Shown here piece by piece: positions 1 through 7,900 of a stretch of 12,445 nucleotides of DNA. Source of the stretch: Pseudomonadota bacterium (GTDB taxonomy: Bacteria > Pseudomonadota > Gammaproteobacteria > DAOUQR01); assembly GCA_030625525.1 (NCBI GenBank), contig DAOUQR010000006.1:1-12445 (forward strand). The letters are read 5' to 3'. Every line of letters begins with the position of its first letter. Position 1 is the stretch's first letter. The notes below the pieces were generated by a model. The model had not been told where the DNA came from, did not search any database, and saw only the letters and a list, made by a program, of their open reading frames with translations. Made by a program: the position numbers and the translations under genes.

Positions 1-2596
1 TCTCAATAGCCTGTTTCGGACCCGCGTCCATAATATAGATGGAAGTGGCAAACTCAATCATAATCGGATCGAAATCATCGAGCGACTGCGAAAGCAATGC
101 AATTTGTACACGCCACTTTCGACCTTCACGCATATCCAGAATAACTTGATCTCTAACGGCTTGAGCTTTTGATGTGCGGTGAAATTCATCGTAGACAATC
201 CGTTTAGGATCTTCACGAATTTCTCGAATTTGTAAGCGATGATAATCTCGGTATTCTTCCGGCATATCTGTAACGCTTTCTTCCGTCAGATAATAATGGC
301 GTGCCAAAACATATCTAGCCAACATATACATCACTTGCGATTGCCTATCGGCTGCGTCGCCACCACTTTTTGCGACTTCATCTAAATCGAGTGAGACGAC
401 TCTTGATTCACCTAAATCAAAACGCGTGACACGCGATAGAATGGGGTATTCACGCACGGCGGCTGAAATCATTCGTCCGAAAGCATCAATTAAACCTTCA
501 CCTGTAGGCACGGTGATTTTGCCATACAGATCTTCAACCGCGGGGGTTCGGCAAATAGAGGCCGCATCCGCCAGCAATGGCATTGCGTACCGCTGTGCCA
601 GCATTGCTTCACGTGTAAATCCAGCCAAGAACAATGCATCGGTCACTTCCCACCAAGTTGTTTTGGCATCTCGTACAAAACCAATTTCTTCAAGGATCCC
701 ATCCACGATTAACTCGACACCGGATGCATAATTATAAGGTTTTTCGCTATCCGAAAGACTTTTAAAGAGTTCGTCAACCACCATGCCGGCTAAATCCGGC
801 ACACCATCATAAGGTCTATCCGCACCCAGCGGGGTTGACAATAACGTTAAAAAATTCACTAAAAAGGAACGATCTAATGCCGTTGGAAAACGGCAACCTA
901 ATTGTGTATCAAACGGATTAATAGAATATTCAGGCGTCATACGCAGTCGATGATAAGCGACTAAATAACTTTTTTCCGGTGGTAGCGCTTCTTGTAATAA
1001 AGAAATTAAACCACTACTTGAAGGTCCAATATCAATAATAGCAATGCGCGGTAAACGATCTAGCCCCGCGGATAAACACAGTGCGAAATTCAGCGCATTC
1101 GATAACACTGATTTACCTGAACCTGGGCGTGCAAACATTAAATCGATACAGGTTGATTGTTGTCGCGAACCTGGCTGATAAGGCCAAGGTTTGCCGTCAG
1201 GTGATCGGAACAAAACAGCACCGTGCTCCCAAGGTGATGCCGGTCGCGTAATCGGTAACATATATAAAACATCAGACAGCGGGGCTGCTGCAGGTGTCGC
1301 GACACTATTCGTGGTAACACCTAACATGCTTGAAACCGCACCGGCAAACGGATCGCCGGATATTTCTGAGACTTCGCACGATCCCCAGCCTTCGATTGCT
1401 TTTGCTAATTCCGACGCTCGTGTACGTAATAAACGAATATCACCATCCGGTGCCCAGGTTGAAGCCGTCACACGTAGGCGAACCACGGCATCATCTGTGT
1501 TAAGTTTAATATATTGTAATAAGTTGTTTGCGTTACTGATTAAACGATTCTGTGAAGACGTAAAACTCAAGACTGCGCTTAACAGACCTTTTAGTTTCAT
1601 CGTTTCTAAGCCTTCGCTTTCAATTAAAAACGACATACGCCAAGGGATCCGTGTGGGCAGTGTACGAGAAAAAAGTGTGACAAAGTTTTTAATATCTTTA
1701 GGAAACAAATCAATAAAGATATTACTATAAATTTTATCACCAATTCTAACCGTCCTCAGATCAAGAACTTCCGCATCACGAGGTAAAATTTGTTTGGCAA
1801 CTGACGGCCAGAGAACATCTGACACATCACCATCAAAACCATTCACTTCACGTACAGGTAATGGATCACCTGGCAGTGATGCCCTCCAATCACGATCGGT
1901 AAAATCTGAATCCGCACACATGCGCATTGCGTGAAGCGCATCATGCACCTCTAACAAACTGGTAAAAAGACCCAGGTTATTCATTTCACTCACCAAGCCT
2001 CGTACAAAGGCATCATGCGCATCACGAAGATCCGGAATGGCCGCATAGATTGCTTGGGTATTCTTAAAGCTTGGTAATTTTTGATCGCGAATCATTTTTA
2101 CTTTGGCTTTATTCGCCGTTTTTAACTGCTCACCTGTTAGACTATTGGGACGTGTCCATAAAACAAAATACACTTTTTCTTCGGCACAATGCTCTGAAAC
2201 AGCGTCAACACGATCGCTAAAAACATCATCCAAATTTAAATCGAGTCGCTGCGCTGTTTGTCGAGCGGGCTCTAAAATTTCATTAATGATGTTTTTAATA
2301 TTTTGTTTTTCATAACTGAAATGCACTTGAATCGCATGGCCAGGTCGGCGCATGGTTGTTTGCATGCTCATTGCCAGCCCATCACGCAAACGTTCAAACT
2401 CACTCGTGCCGAGTAAGGCGCGATTACCGTTAACTTCTAATACGGAGATCAAAGATCCATCGTGCCCGACAAGTACGGTAGGGCTATCGGCTGATTCAAT
2501 ATCACAATAGGACTCTGTGGTTTGCTTGAGTGAGGCACTCATCCACGCTAAGAAGGTATCGACGCCACCTAAAAATGAATCGATGATATTACCCAT
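1..2596 (-). CDS. icmB: IcmB/DotO, VirB4-type ATPase of the Dot/Icm system (C-terminus cut by window edge)
   Basis: Cytoplasmic ATPase docked at the inner-membrane base of the Dot/Icm machine, which together with DotB energises assembly and transport (family knowledge). An open frame runs without a stop from ATG at 2596 to the left edge, giving 865 complete codons; Legionella DotO is about 1009 residues, so roughly 140 are missing. The protein starts MGNIIDSFLGGVDTF. A Walker A motif ARPGSGKS lies at about residues 489-496 (near 1109-1132). A Walker B-like RIVYDEFHR has the acidic pair D803/E804 (near 185-190). Frame continuity was checked at several internal methionines. An AGGG sequence stands about 7 bases before the ATG, and the gene begins 24 bases after the icmJ stop. 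No frameshift was seen. The assignment is firm from order, size and motifs. Confidence 0.96.
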   Translation of the reverse strand, partial: MGNIIDSFLGGVDTFLAWMSASLKQTTESYCDIESADSPTVLVGHDGSLISVLEVNGNRALLGTSEFERLRDGLAMSMQTTMRRPGHAIQVHFSYEKQNIKNIINEILEPARQTAQRLDLNLDDVFSDRVDAVSEHCAEEKVYFVLWTRPNSLTGEQLKTANKAKVKMIRDQKLPSFKNTQAIYAAIPDLRDAHDAFVRGLVSEMNNLGLFTSLLEVHDALHAMRMCADSDFTDRDWRASLPGDPLPVREVNGFDGDVSDVLWPSVAKQILPRDAEVLDLRTVRIGDKIYSNIFIDLFPKDIKNFVTLFSRTLPTRIPWRMSFLIESEGLETMKLKGLLSAVLSFTSSQNRLISNANNLLQYIKLNTDDAVVRLRVTASTWAPDGDIRLLRTRASELAKAIEGWGSCEVSEISGDPFAGAVSSMLGVTTNSVATPAAAPLSDVLYMLPITRPASPWEHGAVLFRSPDGKPWPYQPGSRQQSTCIDLMFARPGSGKSVLSNALNFALCLSAGLDRLPRIAIIDIGPSSSGLISLLQEALPPEKSYLVAYHRLRMTPEYSINPFDTQLGCRFPTALDRSFLVNFLTLLSTPLGADRPYDGVPDLAGMVVDELFKSLSDSEKPYNYASGVELIVDGILEEIGFVRDAKTTWWEVTDALFLAGFTREAMLAQRYAMPLLADAASICRTPAVEDLYGKITVPTGEGLIDAFGRMISAAVREYPILSRVTRFDLGESRVVSLDLDEVAKSGGDAADRQSQVMYMLARYVLARHYYLTEESVTDMPEEYRDYHRLQIREIREDPKRIVYDEFHRTSKAQAVRDQVILDMREGRKWRVQIALLSQSLDDFDPIMIEFATSIYIMDAGPKQAIE

Positions 2597-2620
2597 AGCC
2601 TATCCCTGTGTTTCGATTGT

Positions 2621-3235
2621 TTAGACTTCTGTTGCTAGTTCTTCTAGGGCTGTTGCTGCCCACGTTTCTATTTGCTTTCTAAATTTTGCACGCGAAGGCA
2701 ACAAACGCACATCTTTTAAAATGGCATTACTCACTTCATCTGTTTCTATGCCTGAATCAATCAGTAATTGTCCGAAGATAGCTGGACTGCTGGTCCCTTC
2801 ACCAAATTTATCTTCAATCACTTGTGATCGAAATTTCATGGTGCGGTAAACCGACTGAGCACTGGCTTTATAACCGGTATCGTTAGTAATTGCGCAGAAG
2901 AGCACGTGGCAAAAACTATCGATTTCCGCCTGTGTCAATTCAGGTAGATAAATAAGTGTGCCACCACCAAAATCACCGATACCTACCGATTCCAAAAACA
3001 AACACTGCGCGCAAAAACAGCATGCTGTTGCCATGTTTGATAAGGAATTGTTGTGGTAATCATTATCGAGGTTAACCACATCCTGATATTCACGCGCTTG
3101 AAAGCCACAAAATTGGCAGGTGTAATTATCGCGCTCAAACACTTTTTCCATAAACGCACGAAAGGCCTTATCAGCCTTTCGTTTTGCATAGAGTCGCCAC
3201 GCCCCTGGAGACGCATTTAAAGTCAGTGGATACAT
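2621..3235 (-). CDS. icmJ: IcmJ/DotN, zinc-binding coupling-complex protein
   Basis: 204 residues, close to the Legionella length of about 208. In Legionella DotN binds the C-terminal part of DotL in the type IV coupling complex and is cytoplasmic. The sequence shows no signal peptide or membrane segment. A cysteine set resembling an HNH-like zinc fold is visible: C40 and C43 (YTCQFC) pair with C72, C73, C75 and C78 (ACCFCAQC). The helical N-terminus contains WRLYAKRKADKAFRAFMEKV. The start ATG lies 8 bases after the icmD stop in AT-rich sequence with no clear Shine-Dalgarno motif, so translational coupling to icmD is likely. The partner DotL is encoded at the other end of this window. A nuclease role is not supported; the family acts as a structural adaptor. 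Confidence 0.94.
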   Translation of the reverse strand: MYPLTLNASPGAWRLYAKRKADKAFRAFMEKVFERDNYTCQFCGFQAREYQDVVNLDNDYHNNSLSNMATACCFCAQCLFLESVGIGDFGGGTLIYLPELTQAEIDSFCHVLFCAITNDTGYKASAQSVYRTMKFRSQVIEDKFGEGTSSPAIFGQLLIDSGIETDEVSNAILKDVRLLPSRAKFRKQIETWAATALEELATEV

Positions 3236-3243
3236 TATTTAAA

Positions 3244-3648
3244 TTACTGATTGAATTTAAAAATGATACCTGATGGACCAGCCACATGACCTTTATCACC
3301 AAACAATGTACCACCGGTTACACTTAGAATGGTTGGTAAGAACAATAACGCAGCGGCTATAAATAACATGGCAATCGGTGTACCCACTGGAATTTGGGTT
3401 GGATTATCTTTGTGCTGCTTAAATTTCATAATGGCACCAATTGAAAAGCCAACACCTGCAATATATGCACCGGCTGTAATCAGCTTAGTTAATGGTCCTA
3501 AAGTCTGCGTAACATTGTGTGCTACAGTCTTCAAGGTTAGATCTGAGCCTTGAGCCCAACCTAACTGTACCAACAACAAACCCGCTAAAACCGATGTTAA
3601 AAGAACAAACACCGTCTTCAGGGCCTGTTGATTAAAGATATTTTTCAT
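3244..3648 (-). CDS. icmD: IcmD/DotP, small inner-membrane protein
   Basis: 134 residues from the ATG at 3648, almost the Legionella length (about 132). An ATG five codons upstream (3663) directly follows the icmC stop, but the second ATG is preferred because an AGGAG box sits 7 bases before it. The protein begins MKNIFNQQALKTVFVLLTSV, with a hydrophobic signal-like segment at residues 12-30 ending near WAQG. Two further membrane spans lie at about 54-75 and 90-110. Its motif LGPLTKLITAGAYIAGVGFS closely matches the neighbouring IcmC, so the two are paralogues. The precise role is not known beyond being an essential or important membrane part of the Dot/Icm apparatus. Confidence 0.93.
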   Translation of the reverse strand: MKNIFNQQALKTVFVLLTSVLAGLLLVQLGWAQGSDLTLKTVAHNVTQTLGPLTKLITAGAYIAGVGFSIGAIMKFKQHKDNPTQIPVGTPIAMLFIAAALLFLPTILSVTGGTLFGDKGHVAGPSGIIFKFNQ

Positions 3649-3655
3649 ATAAATG

Positions 3656-3660
3656 CTCCT
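3656..3660 (-). promoter_or_regulatory. Ribosome-binding site choosing the icmD start
   Basis: AGGAG on the minus strand lies 7 bases before the ATG at 3648. The competing ATG at 3661-3663 is immediately upstream of this box and cannot use it. The box therefore supports the 134-residue IcmD start. Confidence 0.7.
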
Positions 3661-3663
3661 CAT

Positions 3664-4185
3664 TTATGGAAGTGTGACGCCTAACGTATTTGATATCATG
3701 GTTGCTGTACCCACAATATTCATTGCTAATAACCCACCAAAAACGTGAGTTAAACCTTTACCAAAACCGCCTTGTGCACCTTGCTGCTGCGATTTAGCCA
3801 TATACAACCAACCGCGAATAAACGCGATCAATCCAATCACTTGAACGAGATACAGTATCGCTCGCCCACCTAATCCGATTGGATTCGTACTCGGCCACTC
3901 GCTGTACGCTAAAATATTATTCGTACCAAAGGTGGTCGCCATCATTAAATCGACACCGGTAGGAATAAACATAAGAATGCCCGCGACAAAAAAGTACATC
4001 AACGGCTCTTTCGCATTGGTATGCGACGCCATCATTGTTCGCGCTTCTCCGTAAATTTTCATGTGATACAACGCCCGAACAGCAAAGCTAACGCCCATTA
4101 GATACGCAGTTCCGGTTATCAACTGTTGCACTGGCCCCAGTTGTGTCGCGAGATTAATAAGCATTTGCTCTGCTGTCGTTGCCAT
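3664..4185 (-). CDS. icmC: IcmC/DotE, polytopic inner-membrane protein
   Basis: 173 residues, somewhat shorter than Legionella IcmC (about 194). Four hydrophobic spans are visible at about residues 22-41, 61-83, 109-129 and 146-168, with short polar links. The first half (LGPVQQLITGTAYLMGVSFA, then a second span ending IPTGVDLMMATTFG) parallels IcmD, while the last two spans are unique to IcmC. The family is an inner-membrane component of Dot/Icm needed for intracellular growth, and its mechanism is unresolved. The gene starts 12 bases after the icmG stop; a weak AGGTG lies about 9 bases before the ATG and overlaps that stop. Its TAA abuts the upstream candidate ATG of icmD, so the two genes are probably co-translated. 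Confidence 0.93.
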   Translation of the reverse strand: MATTAEQMLINLATQLGPVQQLITGTAYLMGVSFAVRALYHMKIYGEARTMMASHTNAKEPLMYFFVAGILMFIPTGVDLMMATTFGTNNILAYSEWPSTNPIGLGGRAILYLVQVIGLIAFIRGWLYMAKSQQQGAQGGFGKGLTHVFGGLLAMNIVGTATMISNTLGVTLP

Positions 4186-4197
4186 AAAACTTTACAC

Positions 4198-4956
4198 CTA
4201 ATTCTCATTCGGACTAAACGCAAATGTTTTGCCCGTACTGGTTTTCACTTCTCCCTGTTGCGCATCAATCGCTGTTATTTTTCCGTATCCTGGTACGCGC
4301 GATCCTTCACTTATTGTAAGTGTAGTACCTTTTTCGCTAATTAGCCATGCGCGTCCCGGTACCAGTGCTTGTAACTTATAGCCAAGTCTGGTTTTTACAA
4401 CCCTACGACGTCGCCGAACCACCTTTCTTTTACGTGGTTTTGTTAAGCGTTTTTCAATTGTCGCCAATTGACTTTCCTGCTGATCAACCTTTTGTTCCAA
4501 TGATTGCAGATTATAACTGAGGTCGTTAATACGGCTTTCTAATTGCTTCAAGGTGGTATTTAAATTATCAAGGCTGGTCGCTACTTTGTTCACGCTATCT
4601 TGTCGCAAACCATTGGATGATTCTAATTGTGCTAAACGTTGTGATAATTGCTGCGCACTGTGTAAGGCTTGGGTCGCTTGAGGAGCGGTTCTGGGTTGCA
4701 CCGGTTGAGTCACAACAACGGCGGGATGTTTCATCGGTTGCACCTTACGGCCACCAAAAAATGTCCCCATAAATTTATAAACCACCAATATAACAAATAA
4801 CAGGCCAATCCCTATCAGTGCGTATCGTCGCATCGCAAGGTTACGTGCTGAGGTTGGCATTTCACTACCCGTGTCGTAAGGACTCGCACTACTGTCCTGC
4901 TCTAAATCAGAAAATTGAAATGTCTCATCTTTGGGTTCATAGCGTTCTTCGACCAT
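4198..4956 (-). CDS. icmG: IcmG/DotF, bitopic inner-membrane protein with periplasmic coiled coil
   Basis: 252 residues (Legionella about 269). The order is: an acidic cytoplasmic N-terminus (1-45), one membrane span (about 46-64, YALIGIGLLFVILVVYKFMG), a proline-rich linker (72-93), a heptad-like coiled coil (about 95-171), a strongly basic stretch (173-190) and a compact conserved end domain (about 191-252). The end domain contains LQALVPGRAWL and GSRVPGYGKITAID. DotF associates with the DotC-DotD-DotG-DotH core and has been proposed to take part in effector recognition. A good AGGGG box lies 6 bases before the ATG, and the gene starts 9 bases after the icmE stop. The polybasic stretch is the unusual feature and is listed as a finding. 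Confidence 0.94.
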   Translation of the reverse strand: MVEERYEPKDETFQFSDLEQDSSASPYDTGSEMPTSARNLAMRRYALIGIGLLFVILVVYKFMGTFFGGRKVQPMKHPAVVVTQPVQPRTAPQATQALHSAQQLSQRLAQLESSNGLRQDSVNKVATSLDNLNTTLKQLESRINDLSYNLQSLEQKVDQQESQLATIEKRLTKPRKRKVVRRRRRVVKTRLGYKLQALVPGRAWLISEKGTTLTISEGSRVPGYGKITAIDAQQGEVKTSTGKTFAFSPNEN

Positions 4957-4965
4957 TGTTAACCC

Positions 4966-7900
4966 CTAGCCTAAATTGTTAGTTGTTGATGCAGATGCCA
5001 CATCAGAGGTAAATAACACACCCAATGATGTACCGGATTTTACTTTAACCGTATAAGGACGATTAAAAATGGGTGCTAATTGCTGCCCCCAACGTTGTCC
5101 AATTTTTCCTAAACCAACCGCTGCGTTTTCTGAAGCAGACCGACCAGCGTCAGCAAGAAGTGTTGAACTACCATTCACAGTGACCATCGTCCCTTTTGTA
5201 CTAATAGATTGACCATAACCTTCTAAGAAAGATGAAGCGAACAAGGAGCCGTAGCGTAATAATAAATGGCGATCATACGATGTTGCCACAGCCGTTCTAG
5301 CTGTATTAGGGTCAATACCGACAGCGCTAATTGGAATCGTACTATTCGCTTCAGGTAATGACATTAGGTTAAATGACAGTATGACTTTTTTAGCATGATT
5401 CCCAGGCATACGCATGCTACCAATTAGCTTAGCGCCTTTGTATTTACCCGTCACAACTGTTGCTAAAATAGGGCCCGGTTCATCACTATTGACCGCTGTA
5501 TTCAACACAGCAAAAATAATATCGCCGGCTTTAAACATATTATGTTTTGCCAATTCAATTTCAGCCTGTTTCGATTTGGCTTTGTCTCGATCAGCAGCGG
5601 ATGAAAATCCTTCGGCTCGAGCACTTTCTTCATCAGCTTGTTTTTTAGCGAGATCGCCGGCCATATAAACTTGTTCTACCGGTGCCCATCCCGAAATAAT
5701 CGTGCTCGCATTACTGGACATTTGACCTTGCCGTTGTTGAATTTTAGCTTCAAGCCGTTGCTCTGTCATTTGTGACGCTTGTCTCGCTAAGGCCGCTTGT
5801 AATGCTTTATCCGTTACCGGCTGTCCGCCTAAAGTAGGTACCGCCTTCTCTGGCTCTGAACCTGTCGTGCCAAATTGTGTGGGTGGTGTCACGGAAGGAG
5901 TGGCATCCGGTTTCATATCTTTTGGTAATAAGCCGGCATCTTGTAAGGCTTGTTTAGAATAACCTGCGGCTTTGATTGATCGGGGAGAAAAGCCAGCCGC
6001 CCTTAATTGTGCTGCTGATAAACCCGCATCTTTTAATTGTTTTGCGCTAAATCCTGCATCTTTTAATTCTTTCGGACTAAACCCCGCATTAGCTAATTGT
6101 TTTGCGGTAAAGCCAGCATCGCGAAGTTGTTTCGCACTAAAGCCTGCATTTTTTAGTTCTGCGGGTGTAAAACCTGCGTTTTTTAATTCGCGAGCCGTGT
6201 AGCCTGCTGCTTTGAGTGCTGCCGCACTACATCCAATGGTGTTACGAATTTGCCTTGCTGTAACACCGAGCGCTCTAGCTTTACGTAAGGCCGTTATGTT
6301 ACACCCTGTTTTTCGTAACATTTTTATCGCTTCAGCTGCATTTTTTGGCACCATAGCTGCAGCGACTGCACTCGGGAAAAAACCTGCGTTCTTCAATTCT
6401 TTAGCCGTATAACCCGCGGCTTTTAATTGTTTAGCTGTACAGCCACTGTATTTACGGATAGCCGCGGCGCTCACGCCTCGGGCGCGAAGTTTCGTTAAAG
6501 CCTCCGCAGAACAACCCGCTTTTCTAACATCGTCTGCAGTGATACCTGGCGGAAGAGCTGTATTCGCTGCCGCAATTTCTTCAGGCGTAAAACCCGCATT
6601 TTTCAACGCCTGATCACCAAAGCCCGCGGCTTTTAATTGGGCGGCACTACAACCGGCATATTTGCGAATCGCAGCCGCACTGACACCTTTTTCACGTTCA
6701 TGCTTTAAGGCTTCGATAGAGCAACCCGATTTTTTAATATCTGCAGTCGTCACGCCCGGGGGTAAACCTTGATCGGCTCTCGCAATTTCTGCTGGAGAAA
6801 AGCCCGCATTTTTCAAATCTTGATCGCTGTAACCTGCGGCTTTTAATTGGGCCGCGTTACAACCTGCATAGCGTCGAATAGAGGCTGCGCTGATACCGGC
6901 AGCACGTTCTCGTTTCAAGGCATTAATATCACAACCGGCTCGGCGAACTTGCTCAGACGTTACACCCGGAGGCAAGGCATCTTCAGCCTGTCTAATTTGA
7001 TCTGGCGAATAACCTGCAGCGCGCAATTGCGCGGGAGTAAAACCGGCATCACGTAATTGTTTTGCGCTAAAACCCGCGTTACGTAATTCTGCAGGCGTAA
7101 ATCCCGCAGCTTTTAATTCTGCTGGCGTAAAACCTGCGTTTTTCAATTCGCGGGCCGTATAACCCGCGGCCTTTAATTGAGCGGCCGTGCAACCCGAATA
7201 ACGTCGAATGGCTGCAGCACTGACACCAGCCTCACGTTCACGTTTTAACGCGTCGACACTACAACCTGCACGACGAACATCCGCAGCGGATATTCCAGGC
7301 GGTAAACCACTGGCGGCTTTAATATCAGCATCACCATAACCCGCCCCTTTTAACTCGCCATCCGTATATCCACCGTCTTTCATTTCTTGCGCGGTGTAAC
7401 CTGCGGCTTTAAGTTGACATGCGTTGTAGCCACAAAGCCGCAATTGACCCGCGGTATAACCAGAATTTTTCATATCCGTGGCGTTAAATCCCGCCGCTTT
7501 TAAAGCGGTACAACTACAAACGGGTTGTAGCTCTGCAGCTTGAAAACCAGCCGCTTTCAATTGCACACAACTACAAATTTCCCGAATATCTTTTAAGGTT
7601 GCGCCTTGTTTGGTTGCCGCATTAACCGAAGCCGGTGAACAGTTCGCTTGTTTAAGATTGTTTAACCATAAGGATTTGCGAATACCACCATCCATGGCCT
7701 CACGTGATAAAGTTTGAAAACCCACGGCCCCTTGTGTTTTAGGTGTTTGACCTTCACCAATTTTTTGTGTGCGAATAATTGTAGGGAGCGCACTACCGCC
7801 TGTTTTAAGGGCGCGTTGGGCTTGAAGAAGATTTTGTTTTTCTTGGAGTTTTGCATATTGGGCACTGGGATCAAGACTGCCTGGAATGGATTGAATACCC

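Noticed and set aside
426..731. Plus-strand open frame of 101 codons
   Set aside because: It lies antisense within icmB, has no family resemblance, and the minus-strand frame carries the conserved ATPase sequence.
1191..1730. Plus-strand open frame of 179 codons, the longest on that strand
   Set aside because: It is an antisense shadow of icmB; the composition is that of a reversed coding frame, and icmB is continuous across the region.
2983..3216. 77-codon minus-strand open frame in another frame within icmJ
   Set aside because: It overlaps icmJ fully, and icmJ carries the conserved DotN sequence.
3661..3663. Upstream ATG as the start of icmD
   Set aside because: It directly abuts the icmC stop with no ribosome-binding site of its own, while an AGGAG box at the right distance serves the ATG five codons later; the shorter product also matches family length.
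5972..6412. Two plus-strand repetitive open frames rich in KPA and FNS motifs
   Set aside because: These are antisense readings of the DotG repeat array; the periodicity is inherited from the minus-strand repeats.
5926..7641. Short regularly spaced DNA repeats as a CRISPR array
   Set aside because: The 30-base periodicity lies within one long open frame, has no unique spacers, and encodes the DotG decapeptide repeats.
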